A stretch of 17,100 nt of DNA from an uncultured Candidatus Competibacteraceae bacterium (GTDB taxonomy: Bacteria > Pseudomonadota > Gammaproteobacteria > Competibacterales > Competibacteraceae). Of the stretch, positions 7,794-15,507 are shown one piece after another; position 1 is the stretch's first letter; each line of letters begins with the position of its first letter. The stretch lies in NCBI GenBank assembly GCA_937960715.1, contig CALGOO010000017.1, forward strand, positions 1-17,100, in the 5' to 3' direction. A program made the translations under genes and the position numbers. The notes beneath the pieces were generated by a model. The model was given only the letters and a program-made list of their open reading frames with translations. It was not told the DNA's origin and ran no database searches.

Positions 7794-9548
7794 CTACGCC
7801 TCCTGCTCCTGCTGGGTGGTCACCCGCAACACTTCCTCGATGGTGGTCAACCCAGCGACCGCCTTGCGCAAACCGTCCTCGTACATGGTGTCCATGCCTT
7901 CCTTTTGAGCCTCGACCTGCAATTCGGTGGCGTCGGCGTGCTTGAGCACCATGCGGCGCAGCGGGTCGCTCATCGCCAAAAATTCCATGATCGCCGCCCG
8001 ACCCCGATAACCGGTCCCGCCACACTGCTCGCAGCCGGCCGCCTTATATAAGGTGATCTCACCGCCCTCGCTCTCGACTTCCTTCCCGCCAGCGGCGAGG
8101 AGAGACCGTTCGCGCGTCTCGGTAAACCGATGCAGGCGCATTTCCTCAACCAGTTCCGGCAACGCCACGTAAGGCTGGCGACACTGGGTGCAGAGCAGGC
8201 GCACCAACCGCTGCGCCAGGATGCCGTTGATGGTCGAGGTCAGCAGATAATCCTCCACCCCCATGTCGAGCAGGCGGGTGATGCTGCCGGCCGAATCGTT
8301 GGTGTGCAGGGTCGACAACACCAGGTGACCGGTCAGGGCGGATTGGACGGCGATGCCGGCGGTTTCCAGGTCGCGCATCTCGCCGATCATGATCACGTCC
8401 GGGTCCTGACGGACGATGGCGCGCAGGGCGTTGGCGAAATTCAGATTGATCTGCGGCTTAGCCTGAATCTGATTGATGCCTTCCAACTGGTATTCCACCG
8501 GGTCTTCGACAGTGAGAATCTTCCGTTCCGGCGTGTTGAGCGTCTGCAAGGCGGTGTAGAGCGTAGTGGTCTTGCCGCTACCGGTCGGGCCGGTAACCAG
8601 GAGGATGCCGTGCGGCATGTGCAGAATGTCGAGGAAGCGTTTGAGGGTGCGTGAGCCAAAACCCAGCACCTCGAAATCCAGCACCACGCTGGCCTTGTCG
8701 AGGATGCGCATCACCACGCTTTCGCCCCACAGGGTCGGCACGGTGGACACGCGCAAATCGATTTCCTTGCCCTGCGCCCGCAACTGAATCCGTCCGTCCT
8801 GCGGCAACCGTCGCTCGGCGATGTTCAGCTTGGCCATGATCTTGATGCGGGAGATGACCGCCGCCGACAGCCGCGAGGGCGGCGACTCCACCTCGCGCAG
8901 CACGCCGTCCACCCGGTAGCGGACCTTGAGCCGATTTTCGAACGGTTCGATGTGAATGTCCGAGGCCCGCGATTCCACCGCGCGGGCGATCATCAGGTTG
9001 ACCAGACGAATGACCGGCGCTTCGCTGGCCAAATCCTTGAGGTGCTGGATCTGCTCCTCGTCGGTCAGATTGTCGGCCAGGCCGATGGCGTCCACGATCT
9101 GACCCATCGCCGAGCGGCCGCCGCCGTAGAGTCGTTCGAAAGCGGCGTCGAGTTCCGAGGGAATGCCCACGCGCGGCGTGATGTTCTTACCGGTCGCCAG
9201 CCGCAACGCCGCCAGCACGTAATCGTCGGTCGGATTGGACATCGCCACCGTCAACCCCTGGTCGTCCTCGAACAGGGGGATGATCCGCGACTCCTTGAGA
9301 AAGCGCGGCGAAACCCCGCCGTTGGTCGCCGGGGTTTCGGGATAGTCGCCGGGTCGAACCAGCGGCAGGTTCAAGTGCGCGGCGAGCGCCTCGGCCAGGT
9401 CGCGCTCCGATACCAGCCCCAGCTTGACCAGCAGGGTGTCCAGTCCCTCGCCGGTGCCTTCCCGCACCCGTCGGGCGCGTTGCAAATCGGCGTCGGCCAG
9501 TTTCTGGCGCTCGACCAATAGTTCGCCAAGATCGATAGACATTGACAT
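7794..9548 (-). CDS. gspE: Type II secretion system ATPase GspE
   Basis: Cytoplasmic hexameric ATPase that powers pseudopilus assembly; 584 residues. An N-terminal T2SSE-N domain (about 1-145) is followed by the catalytic part: Walker A GPTGSGKTTT (320-329), the Asp box (ILTVEDPVEYQ, 344-354), Walker B DPDVIMIGE (382-390) and the His box TGHLVLSTLHTND (406-418). A tetracysteine zinc site is formed by Cys453, Cys456, Cys506 and Cys509 (CTQC and CEQC), as in GspE and PilB enzymes. The start is placed at the ATG at 9548; a second ATG at 9542 is equally possible, and neither has a clear ribosome site. The frame stays open upstream through rfbD, which is a reading artefact. First gene of the secretion operon, 23 bases after rfbD. 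Confidence 0.96.
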   Translation of the reverse strand: MSMSIDLGELLVERQKLADADLQRARRVREGTGEGLDTLLVKLGLVSERDLAEALAAHLNLPLVRPGDYPETPATNGGVSPRFLKESRIIPLFEDDQGLTVAMSNPTDDYVLAALRLATGKNITPRVGIPSELDAAFERLYGGGRSAMGQIVDAIGLADNLTDEEQIQHLKDLASEAPVIRLVNLMIARAVESRASDIHIEPFENRLKVRYRVDGVLREVESPPSRLSAAVISRIKIMAKLNIAERRLPQDGRIQLRAQGKEIDLRVSTVPTLWGESVVMRILDKASVVLDFEVLGFGSRTLKRFLDILHMPHGILLVTGPTGSGKTTTLYTALQTLNTPERKILTVEDPVEYQLEGINQIQAKPQINLNFANALRAIVRQDPDVIMIGEMRDLETAGIAVQSALTGHLVLSTLHTNDSAGSITRLLDMGVEDYLLTSTINGILAQRLVRLLCTQCRQPYVALPELVEEMRLHRFTETRERSLLAAGGKEVESEGGEITLYKAAGCEQCGGTGYRGRAAIMEFLAMSDPLRRMVLKHADATELQVEAQKEGMDTMYEDGLRKAVAGLTTIEEVLRVTTQQEQEA

Positions 9549-9571
9549 GATGGGCAAGGTCAGAGTGAGAG

Positions 9572-10450
9572 TCAGGCGTTGGACGCCAACAACGCCGCCA
9601 ACCCCGGTTGCCAGGGACACGGCTGGATACCGAACCGGGCGGCCAGCTTGGCGCAATCGAGCACTGAATTGACGGGCCGGGCGGAGGGTAGGGGATAGTC
9701 GGCGGTGGCGATAGCGGTGACGGTTTGGACGGATAGTGGCTCGCGCTGGCGAGCCATTGCGATGATCGTGCTGGCGAAGCCGTGCCAGGTGGTGGCCGGT
9801 TCGCCGCGATAGTGATAGACGCCCCAGGCGTCGCGGGCGTCGATTTCGGCGACGCGCCCCGCCAGTTCCAGCAGGACATCGGCGATGTCGCCGGCAAAGG
9901 TCGGACAGCCGTGTTGATCGGCGACCACCCGCAGTTCCTCGCGCTCCCGCGCCAGCCGCAGGATGGTCTTGACGAAATTGTGGCCATGCACCCCGAATAC
10001 CCAACTCACCCGCAGGATCAGGTGGCGAGGCAACGACTGGCGCACCGCTTCGTCGCCGGCCAGTTTGCTGGCGCCGTACACGCCCAGCGGCCCGGTCGGA
10101 TCGTTCTCGACGTAGGGACCGGACTTGGCGCCGTCGTACACGTAGTCGGTGGAAATATGCAGCAGCGGGATTTTCAGGCGGGCGCAGGCGGCGGCCAGAT
10201 GGGCGGGACCGTCGCGGTTGACGGCGAACGCCAGCGCCGGTTCCTGTTCCGCCTTGTCCACGGCGGTGTAGGCTGCCGCGTTGATCACCACCTCCATACC
10301 AAGGGTAGCCAACGTCCGGTTCACCGCATCGGCGTCGGCGATGTCCAGTTCGGCCACGTCCCAGGCCAGCACGTCATGGCCGAGCGCGGCAGCGCGCCGG
10401 GTCAGTTCCCAACCGACCTGGCCTTGAGCGCCGATGACCAGAATCCGCAT
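9572..10450 (-). CDS. rfbD: dTDP-4-dehydrorhamnose reductase RfbD/RmlD
   Basis: NAD(P)H-dependent reductase catalysing the last step of dTDP-L-rhamnose synthesis, dTDP-4-dehydrorhamnose to dTDP-L-rhamnose; 292 residues, normal for the family. The Rossmann nucleotide site GAQGQVG is at 7-13. Then come INAAAYTAVDKAE (56-68), the catalytic STDYVYDG segment (100-107), and the YGASK motif with Tyr125 and Lys129. The stretch LRVSWVFG and a C-terminal RPVNSVLD are also typical. The ATG at 10450 is preferred because GAGGG lies at a good distance; a GTG at 10453 directly abuts the rfbC stop. Third gene of an rfbA-rfbC-rfbD group. Confidence 0.95.
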   Translation of the reverse strand: MRILVIGAQGQVGWELTRRAAALGHDVLAWDVAELDIADADAVNRTLATLGMEVVINAAAYTAVDKAEQEPALAFAVNRDGPAHLAAACARLKIPLLHISTDYVYDGAKSGPYVENDPTGPLGVYGASKLAGDEAVRQSLPRHLILRVSWVFGVHGHNFVKTILRLAREREELRVVADQHGCPTFAGDIADVLLELAGRVAEIDARDAWGVYHYRGEPATTWHGFASTIIAMARQREPLSVQTVTAIATADYPLPSARPVNSVLDCAKLAARFGIQPCPWQPGLAALLASNA

Positions 10451-10453
10451 CAC

Positions 10454-11011
10454 TCAGCCCTCGTAAACCGGTAAATCCTCGGGACGCCGCGCGTTCAGCC
10501 GGGGATTTTGCTGGTCCTTGGCCGACAGCGACACCTCCCGCAGCGGCCATTCGATGCCAATCGCCGGGTCGTCCCAGGCGATGCCGCGCTCCGACGGGGG
10601 ATGGTAGTAGTCGGTGCATTTGTAGAAAAAGTCCGCCTCGTCGGACACGACGCAAAACCCGTGCGCGAAGCCCGGCGGGATATACAGCTGCCGATGATCG
10701 ACGTCGTCCAGGATGCAGCCGTACCAGCGGCCGAAGCTTGGCGAACCCGGACGAATGTCGACCGCCACGTCGAACACCGCCCCGCGCGTCACCCAGACCA
10801 GCTTGCCCTGGGGCTGGATCAATTGATAGTGCAGGCCGCGCAACACGCCTCGGCGGGAACGGGAATGGTTATCCTGAACGAAGCGTTCGGGCAGGCCGGC
10901 CTCGCGGTAGCGCGCCGCCTGCCAGGTTTCCATGAAGAACCCCCGCGCGTCGCCGAACACTTTCGGCTCCAGCAGCAGCACGCCGGGCAGGCCGGTTTCG
11001 ATCACCTTCAC
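10454..11011 (-). CDS. rfbC: dTDP-4-dehydrorhamnose 3,5-epimerase RfbC/RmlC
   Basis: Cupin-fold epimerase acting on dTDP-4-dehydro-6-deoxyglucose, the third step of dTDP-L-rhamnose synthesis; 185 residues, normal length. The sequence starts KVIETGLPGVLLLEPKVFGD. It contains the GFFMETW segment (25-31), RGVLRGLHYQ with the catalytic His61, KLVWVTRGAVFDVAVDIR (70-87) and the IPPGFAHGF motif (111-119). The start is a GTG at 11011 overlapping the rfbA stop by four bases (GTGA), with GGAG about nine bases upstream. The frame is open further upstream only because it crosses rfbA. Identification is strong. Confidence 0.95.
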   Translation of the reverse strand: MKVIETGLPGVLLLEPKVFGDARGFFMETWQAARYREAGLPERFVQDNHSRSRRGVLRGLHYQLIQPQGKLVWVTRGAVFDVAVDIRPGSPSFGRWYGCILDDVDHRQLYIPPGFAHGFCVVSDEADFFYKCTDYYHPPSERGIAWDDPAIGIEWPLREVSLSAKDQQNPRLNARRPEDLPVYEG

Positions 11012-11892
11012 GATGCGATTCTCCGATCCAGCAGTTCCAACAGGTATTGACCGTAGCCGCTCTTGGCCAGCGGCTCGGCCAGGCGCGTCAATTGGGCGTC
11101 TTCGATCAATCCCATCCGCCAGGCCACTTCCTCGGGACAAGCGACCTTCAAACCCTGCCGTTGTTCCACCACCTGCACGAAATGAGCCGCCGCCAACAGC
11201 GATTCGTGGGTGCCGGTATCCAGCCAGGCGTAGCCGCGCCCCAGCACCTCGACGCTCAACGCGCCACGCTCCAGATAGACCTTGTTGACATCGGTAATTT
11301 CCAGTTCGCCGCGCGGCGAGGGGCGGATGTTCTTGGCGACGTCCACCACGTCGTTGTCGTAAAAATACAGACCGGTCACCGCGTAATTGGATTTGGGCTT
11401 CGCCGGCTTTTCCTCGATGTCCATCGCCCGGCCGCTGGCGTCGAAGCTGACCACGCCGTAGCGTTCCGGGTCGCGCACGTAATAACCGAACACCGTGGCC
11501 CCCCGCTCGCGACCGGCTGCCCGGCGCAGCACCGCCGACAGCCCTTGCCCATAATAAATGTTGTCGCCGAGGATCAGGCAGGCCGGATCGCGCCCGATGA
11601 ACGCCTCGCCGATCAGGAAGGCTTGCGCCAGTCCCTCGGGACTGGGCTGGACCGCGTATTGGAAGTTCACGCCCCACTGGCTCCCATCGCCCAGCAGGGT
11701 TTGGTACGCCTCCTGGTCGCGCGGGGTGGTGATGACGAGAATGTCCCGAATCGCCGCCAGCAACAGGGTGGCGATCGGGTAATAGATCATCGGCTTGTCG
11801 TAGACCGGCATGAGTTGCTTGCTGACCGTGAGCGTCAGCGGGTGCAGCCGAGTACCGGAGCCGCCGGCGAGAATGATACCTTTGTAGGCCAT
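11008..11892 (-). CDS. rfbA: Glucose-1-phosphate thymidylyltransferase RfbA/RmlA
   Basis: Nucleotidyltransferase joining glucose 1-phosphate and dTTP to dTDP-glucose, the first step of dTDP-L-rhamnose synthesis; 294 residues, normal length. The nucleotide-binding motif LAGGSGTRLHPLT is at 8-20, followed by SKQLMPVYDKPMIYYPI (24-40). The metal-binding Asp110 lies in LGDNIYYG. EEKPAKPKSNYAVTGLYFYD and GRGYAWLDTGTHESLL are further family blocks. The ATG at 11892 has no strong ribosome site. A TAGAAT box 44 bases upstream on the same strand may be its promoter. First gene of the minus-strand run that leads into the T2SS operon. rfbB, which encodes the dehydratase, is not in the window. Confidence 0.96.
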   Translation of the reverse strand: MAYKGIILAGGSGTRLHPLTLTVSKQLMPVYDKPMIYYPIATLLLAAIRDILVITTPRDQEAYQTLLGDGSQWGVNFQYAVQPSPEGLAQAFLIGEAFIGRDPACLILGDNIYYGQGLSAVLRRAAGRERGATVFGYYVRDPERYGVVSFDASGRAMDIEEKPAKPKSNYAVTGLYFYDNDVVDVAKNIRPSPRGELEITDVNKVYLERGALSVEVLGRGYAWLDTGTHESLLAAAHFVQVVEQRQGLKVACPEEVAWRMGLIEDAQLTRLAEPLAKSGYGQYLLELLDRRIAS

Positions 11893-11935
11893 GGCGTGTG
11901 GGTGGCGAATGGGTAGCGTCGGGATCGAAAGCGCG

Positions 11936-11941
11936 ATTCTA
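11936..11941 (-). promoter_or_regulatory. Candidate -10 box for the rfbA operon
   Basis: Read on the minus strand the bases are TAGAAT, five of six matches to the sigma-70 -10 consensus, 44 bases before the rfbA ATG. The predicted leader is about 37 bases. No good -35 box lies at 17 bases; the best partial matches upstream (TGACGG, ATGACG) are 19-20 bases away. It is the best minus-strand candidate seen near the first gene of the run. Confidence 0.35.
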
Positions 11942-12179
11942 GCCCGAATATTTCATAAAACCGTCATCGGCGCCAGAGGCCGCCCTACGGAGTCGGATTC
12001 AAGACGTGACCAGTCGGATGGGGGTTATCGGAGCTCGAAGGGGTAACGGAAAGCGCATTGGTGTCATTGCCGTCGGCTTAGCCACGGGTCGGTCAGCCCG
12101 ATTTGCTGGTCGACGCCGCGCAAAAGCAGGGGGCCAGCGTCCGACGGCATCACCCCACCGTCAAATTCGGCGCGTACTG

Positions 12180-12199
12180 TCCTCCCGGCAACGGGAGGA
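12180..12199. other. Perfect 8-bp hairpin with GCAA loop
   Basis: The arms TCCTCCCG (12180-12187) and CGGGAGGA (12192-12199) are perfectly complementary around GCAA, a GNRA-class tetraloop when read on the plus strand. No T-run follows on either strand, so it is not a standard terminator. It could be part of a structured RNA or leader. Confidence 0.6.
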
Positions 12200-12242
12200 A
12201 ACCGCGGTGATTCTGAAGTACACTGCTCCATGGGTGACCTTG

Positions 12243-12274
12243 TTGAGCTTCTTCGAAGCGTTATTTGGTATAAT
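12243..12274 (+). promoter_or_regulatory. Candidate sigma-70 promoter with TATAAT box
   Basis: A perfect TATAAT lies at 12269-12274 in AT-rich DNA. The nearest -35-like hexamer is TTGAGC at 12243-12248, with a 20-base spacer that is longer than ideal. Transcription would begin near 12281 and run through the inverted repeats at 12286-12448 toward phoH2, 250 bases away. It could drive phoH2 with a long leader or a separate small RNA. Confidence 0.4.
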
Positions 12275-12285
12275 AAAAATTATAT

Positions 12286-12448
12286 CAATGAGTTGAACGA
12301 GGTTCGCCCTTTTTTATGAATAATCCGGGTCAATGGTTCGGAGGGTTTTCAACTTCATTGAATCAATGGGTCAGGGTTCAGAAATGGTATTAAATCCATG
12401 CCAGGGGTTCACCCTGACATGGAAAAAATCAATAAGTAATTGATTTTT
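12286..12448 (+). other. Cluster of inverted repeats: possible small RNA or structured leader
   Basis: Four pairings are visible on the plus strand. (a) CAATGAGTTGAA (12286-12297) pairs with TTCAACTTCATTG (12348-12360) with one bulged base. (b) GTCAGGGT (12370-12377) pairs perfectly with ACCCTGAC (12411-12418). (c) CCATG and CAGGG (12396-12406) pair with CCCTG and CATGG (12412-12422) with one internal mismatch. (d) AAAAATCAAT (12424-12433) pairs perfectly with ATTGATTTTT (12439-12448). Pairings (b) and (c) use the same bases and exclude each other. Pairing (d) ends in a T-run like a weak terminator. No Rfam family was recognised by eye. Confidence 0.4.
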
Positions 12449-12530
12449 AATGGGATTGTGCCTTGATCTCGGCTAAAAACCGTCCGAACAATCGCCGGGT
12501 TCGATAGTCTCTTAAAACCGTCAACCACAA

Positions 12531-13970
12531 ATGACCCATCAACACGATTTCGAGCTTCCCACCAAGAATGTCCCGCATCCCTCGTCTGACCGCCGTTTGT
12601 TCGTGCTCGACACCAACGTGTTGATGCATGATCCGACCGCCCTGTTCCGCTTCAAGGAACACGACATCCACCTGCCGATGATGGTGCTGGAGGAACTGGA
12701 TCGGGCCAAGAAGGGCGTTTCCGAGGTCGCCCGCAATGTTCGCCAGGTCAGCCGGTTTCTGGATGACCTGATCGCGGGGGCCAGTAAGGAGGAAATCGAC
12801 CGAGGCCTGCCCCTGCCTGGTCCGTTGAACTCACACGGCGGGTTGACCAGTGGGCGGTTGTTCTTTCAAACCCGCCCCAACCGGATCGTCCCGCCCGCCA
12901 GCCTGCCGGGCAACGCGCCCGACAACGATATCCTGAGCATGGCTCTGACCTTGCAACAGGACCATCCGCGCCGTCCGGTCACCCTGGTCTCCAAGGACAT
13001 CAACCTGCGGATCAAGGCCGCGATCCTGGGCATTCACGCCGAGGACTACTACAACGATCAGACCCTCGACGATGTCAACCTGCTGTACGCCGGCACCCGC
13101 GAGCTGTCGGCGGATTTCTGGGACAGCCATGGCCAGATGCTGGATTCCTGGAAGGAGAGTGGGCGCACCTTTTACCGGGTCCACGGCCCGGACTTGGCCC
13201 ACTGGCATCCGAATCAGGGCCTGTTTCCGGACGGCGAGCAAACGGCTTTCATCGTCCGGCAATTGCGCGACGGCGAGGCGGTGATCGAAATTCTCAGGGA
13301 CCACGCCGCGTCCAACCACGCGGTCTGGGGCATCACCGCGCGCAACCGCGAACAGAACTTCGCCCTCAACCTGCTGCTGGACCCCGAGATCGACTTCGTT
13401 TCCCTGCTGGGCGCGGCCGGCACCGGCAAGACGTTGTTGGCCCTGGCCGCTGGCCTGGCACAAACCCTGGACGCCAAGCGTTATCGGGAAATCATCATGA
13501 CCCGGGTCACCGTGCCGGTCGGCGAGGACATCGGCTTCCTGCCCGGCACCGAGGAGGAGAAAATGACGCCGTGGATGGGCGCGCTGATGGACAATCTGGA
13601 AGTGCTTGCTCCCAAGGAAGGCGGCGAATGGGGCCGCGCCGCCACCGCCGATCTGCTCAGCAGCAAGATCAAGATTCGCTCGCTCAATTTCATGCGCGGG
13701 CGCACCTTTCAAAGCAAGTACCTGATCATCGACGAGGCGCAGAACCTGACCGCCAAGCAGATGAAAACCCTGATCACCCGCGCCGGTCCCGGCACCAAGG
13801 TGATCTGTCTGGGCAACATCGCCCAGATCGATACGCCCTATCTGTCCGAAACCACCTCCGGCCTGACCTACGTGGTGGATCGTTTCAAGGACTGGCCGCA
13901 TGGCGGGCATGTCACCCTGCGGCGCGGCGAGCGTTCGCGGCTGGCGGAATTCGCCTCCGAGCAGCTTTAG
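12531..13970 (+). CDS. PIN-PhoH fusion ATPase (PhoH2 family)
   Basis: Protein of 479 residues combining an N-terminal PIN nuclease-type domain with a C-terminal PhoH-type P-loop ATPase, the layout of PhoH2 (YlaK-like) proteins. The best-studied examples of that family are ATP-dependent RNA-unwinding ribonucleases. The PIN part (about 22-180) has LFVLDTNVLMHD with Asp27, VLEELDRAKKG with Glu55, NDILSMAL with Asp133 and VSKDINLRIKA with Asp156, so the acidic site looks intact. A linker leads to the ATPase with Walker A GAAGTGKT (294-301) and Walker B YLIIDEAQN (397-405), plus GNIAQIDTPYL (428-438). The ATG at 12531 has no clear ribosome site. Divergent from rfbA; a cardiolipin synthase gene starts 14 bases after its stop. 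The cellular role is not shown by the context. Confidence 0.93.
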   Translation: MTHQHDFELPTKNVPHPSSDRRLFVLDTNVLMHDPTALFRFKEHDIHLPMMVLEELDRAKKGVSEVARNVRQVSRFLDDLIAGASKEEIDRGLPLPGPLNSHGGLTSGRLFFQTRPNRIVPPASLPGNAPDNDILSMALTLQQDHPRRPVTLVSKDINLRIKAAILGIHAEDYYNDQTLDDVNLLYAGTRELSADFWDSHGQMLDSWKESGRTFYRVHGPDLAHWHPNQGLFPDGEQTAFIVRQLRDGEAVIEILRDHAASNHAVWGITARNREQNFALNLLLDPEIDFVSLLGAAGTGKTLLALAAGLAQTLDAKRYREIIMTRVTVPVGEDIGFLPGTEEEKMTPWMGALMDNLEVLAPKEGGEWGRAATADLLSSKIKIRSLNFMRGRTFQSKYLIIDEAQNLTAKQMKTLITRAGPGTKVICLGNIAQIDTPYLSETTSGLTYVVDRFKDWPHGGHVTLRRGERSRLAEFASEQL

Positions 13971-13983
13971 GCGGCCTTGACTG

Positions 13984-15423
13984 TTGATCGTTGAACACCT
14001 GACCGCTCTACTGTCGCTGGCCTGGCTGCTGTGGATTGCCCTGGTCGCGGTCGGGCTGATTTTGGAGCGCCGCTCGCCAGCGGCGACGCTGGCCTGGTTG
14101 CTGGCGTTGCTGTTCATGCCCTATTTCGGGTTTCTGGTGTACCTGCTGTTCGGGCCGCGCCGGTTGCGCCGCCGCCGACTGCGTTACGGCCGCGCCCGCG
14201 CCCGCCTGATCCAGTCCACTCACCGCCTGCGCCAGGACCAGCCCATTCCGTCCAACTTTCCCAGCGCCGACCTGGAGCGGCAACTGGCGCGGTTGTTGAA
14301 ACGGGTTGGCCAGGGTCCGCCCGTGCTCGCCACCGCCGTCACTCTGTTGGAAACCGGCGACGATTGCTTCGCGGCGCTGGAGACAGCCATCGCCGCCGCC
14401 ACTCACCATGTCCATCTGGAATACTATCTGTGGCAGCCGGATCGGGTGGGGACACGGTTGCGTGATTTGCTGGTGGAAAAAGTCCGAGCCGGAATACAGG
14501 TTCGCTTGCTGCTCGACTCTATCGGCTCCGACCGGATCACCGACCGCTTTTTGCGCCCCCTGCGGGACGCCGGCGGCGAAACCGCCTGGTTCAATCCTCT
14601 CAGTCTGCGCCGGCTGCGACCCAACCACGTCAATTTCCGCACTCACCGCAAGATCGTGGTTTGCGATGGCCAGATTGGCTTCACCGGCGGTATCAACGTC
14701 AGCGATGACCACAGCGGTGCACGGCGCGGCCCGGACGCCTGGCGCGATACTCATCTGCGCATCGAAGGCGAACCGATTCACCGGCTCCAGTTCATCTTTC
14801 TGGAGGACTGGTATTTCGCCACCGATCAGGCGCCGTTCGACCCCGCATTTTTTCCCTCCTGCGCGGGACAGCCGGTCGGTCCCTGGCTGCACATCGTCGA
14901 ATCCGGTCCCGACAACGACCACCACGCCATCGCCAAGCTGTTCTTCGCCGCCATCGTCGGTGCGCGGCGACGGATTTTGCTAGCCACGCCTTACTTCGTG
15001 CCCAACGAGGCGCTCACCGAAGCCTTGTTCACGGCCGCGCTGCGCGGAGTGGAGGTGCGGGTGCTGGCGCCCCAGCGCAGCGACTCGCGGCTGGTGACCG
15101 CCGCCGCGCGCAGTTATTACGACGAACTGGTCCGGGCTGGCGTCACGATTCACGAATACGGTCCGCCGATGTTGCACGCCAAGCTGCTGGTGGTGGACGA
15201 ACGGATCGCGGCGGTGGGCAGCGCCAATTTCGACAACCGCAGTCTGACCTTGAATTTCGAGGCGATGGCCGTGCTTTACGATGCTGATTTCGCCACGCGA
15301 TTGAGCCACAGCTTCGAGGCCGATCTGAACCTGGCCCGGCGCTACGTCAAGCAGGGCCGGCGGGCCACGTTCGGCCAGCGGTTGGGCGAGGCCGCCGCCC
15401 GGTTGTTGTCGCCGCTGTTGTGA
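13984..15423 (+). CDS. cls: Cardiolipin synthase (ClsA-type, phospholipase D superfamily)
   Basis: Integral membrane enzyme of 479 residues that makes cardiolipin from phosphatidylglycerol by transphosphatidylation. Two membrane helices (about 5-26 and 34-56) precede two phospholipase D domains. The first HKD motif is HRKIVVCDGQIGFTGG, with His221, Lys223 and Asp228. The second is HAKLLVVDERIAAVGSANFD, with His398, Lys400 and Asp405. Both are intact. The start is a TTG at 13984, chosen because no ATG precedes the second membrane helix and both helices are expected in the family. The ribosome site is weak, and the 14-base spacing to phoH2 suggests read-through translation or a shared transcript. 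ClsA and ClsB cannot be separated with certainty; two N-terminal helices favour ClsA. Confidence 0.93.
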   Translation: MIVEHLTALLSLAWLLWIALVAVGLILERRSPAATLAWLLALLFMPYFGFLVYLLFGPRRLRRRRLRYGRARARLIQSTHRLRQDQPIPSNFPSADLERQLARLLKRVGQGPPVLATAVTLLETGDDCFAALETAIAAATHHVHLEYYLWQPDRVGTRLRDLLVEKVRAGIQVRLLLDSIGSDRITDRFLRPLRDAGGETAWFNPLSLRRLRPNHVNFRTHRKIVVCDGQIGFTGGINVSDDHSGARRGPDAWRDTHLRIEGEPIHRLQFIFLEDWYFATDQAPFDPAFFPSCAGQPVGPWLHIVESGPDNDHHAIAKLFFAAIVGARRRILLATPYFVPNEALTEALFTAALRGVEVRVLAPQRSDSRLVTAAARSYYDELVRAGVTIHEYGPPMLHAKLLVVDERIAAVGSANFDNRSLTLNFEAMAVLYDADFATRLSHSFEADLNLARRYVKQGRRATFGQRLGEAAARLLSPLL

Positions 15424-15507
15424 GAGCCGCCGGCGGAGGCTACGTTTGGCGCTACTCTCCGTTCACCATGCTGTGTCGGATCAGCACGTAACACCCCGTG
15501 GTTTGGA

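Larger units (their letters stand above)
11893..12530. other. 638-base intergenic region between divergent rfbA and phoH2
   Basis: No convincing protein gene is seen. The part up to about 12240 is GC-rich and holds an open frame on the plus strand (12006-12296) whose protein is Arg/Gly-rich and resembles nothing I know. The part 12250-12450 is AT-rich and contains a TATAAT box and several inverted repeats, listed separately. As the divergent spacer it must carry the promoters for both flanking transcription units. Confidence 0.8.

Noticed and set aside
12006..12296. 96-codon plus-strand open frame in the rfbA-phoH2 spacer
   Set aside because: No ribosome site, Arg/Gly-rich sequence without similarity, and it runs from GC-rich into AT-rich DNA across the GCAA hairpin and the TATAAT box.
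12831..14117. 428-codon minus-strand open frame opposite phoH2
   Set aside because: Its composition and lack of motifs mark it as antisense of the PIN-PhoH gene, whose Walker and PIN motifs are intact.
15424..15445. CCGCCGGCGG palindrome just after cls as a terminator
   Set aside because: The stem is short with no room for a loop, and no T-run follows on either strand.
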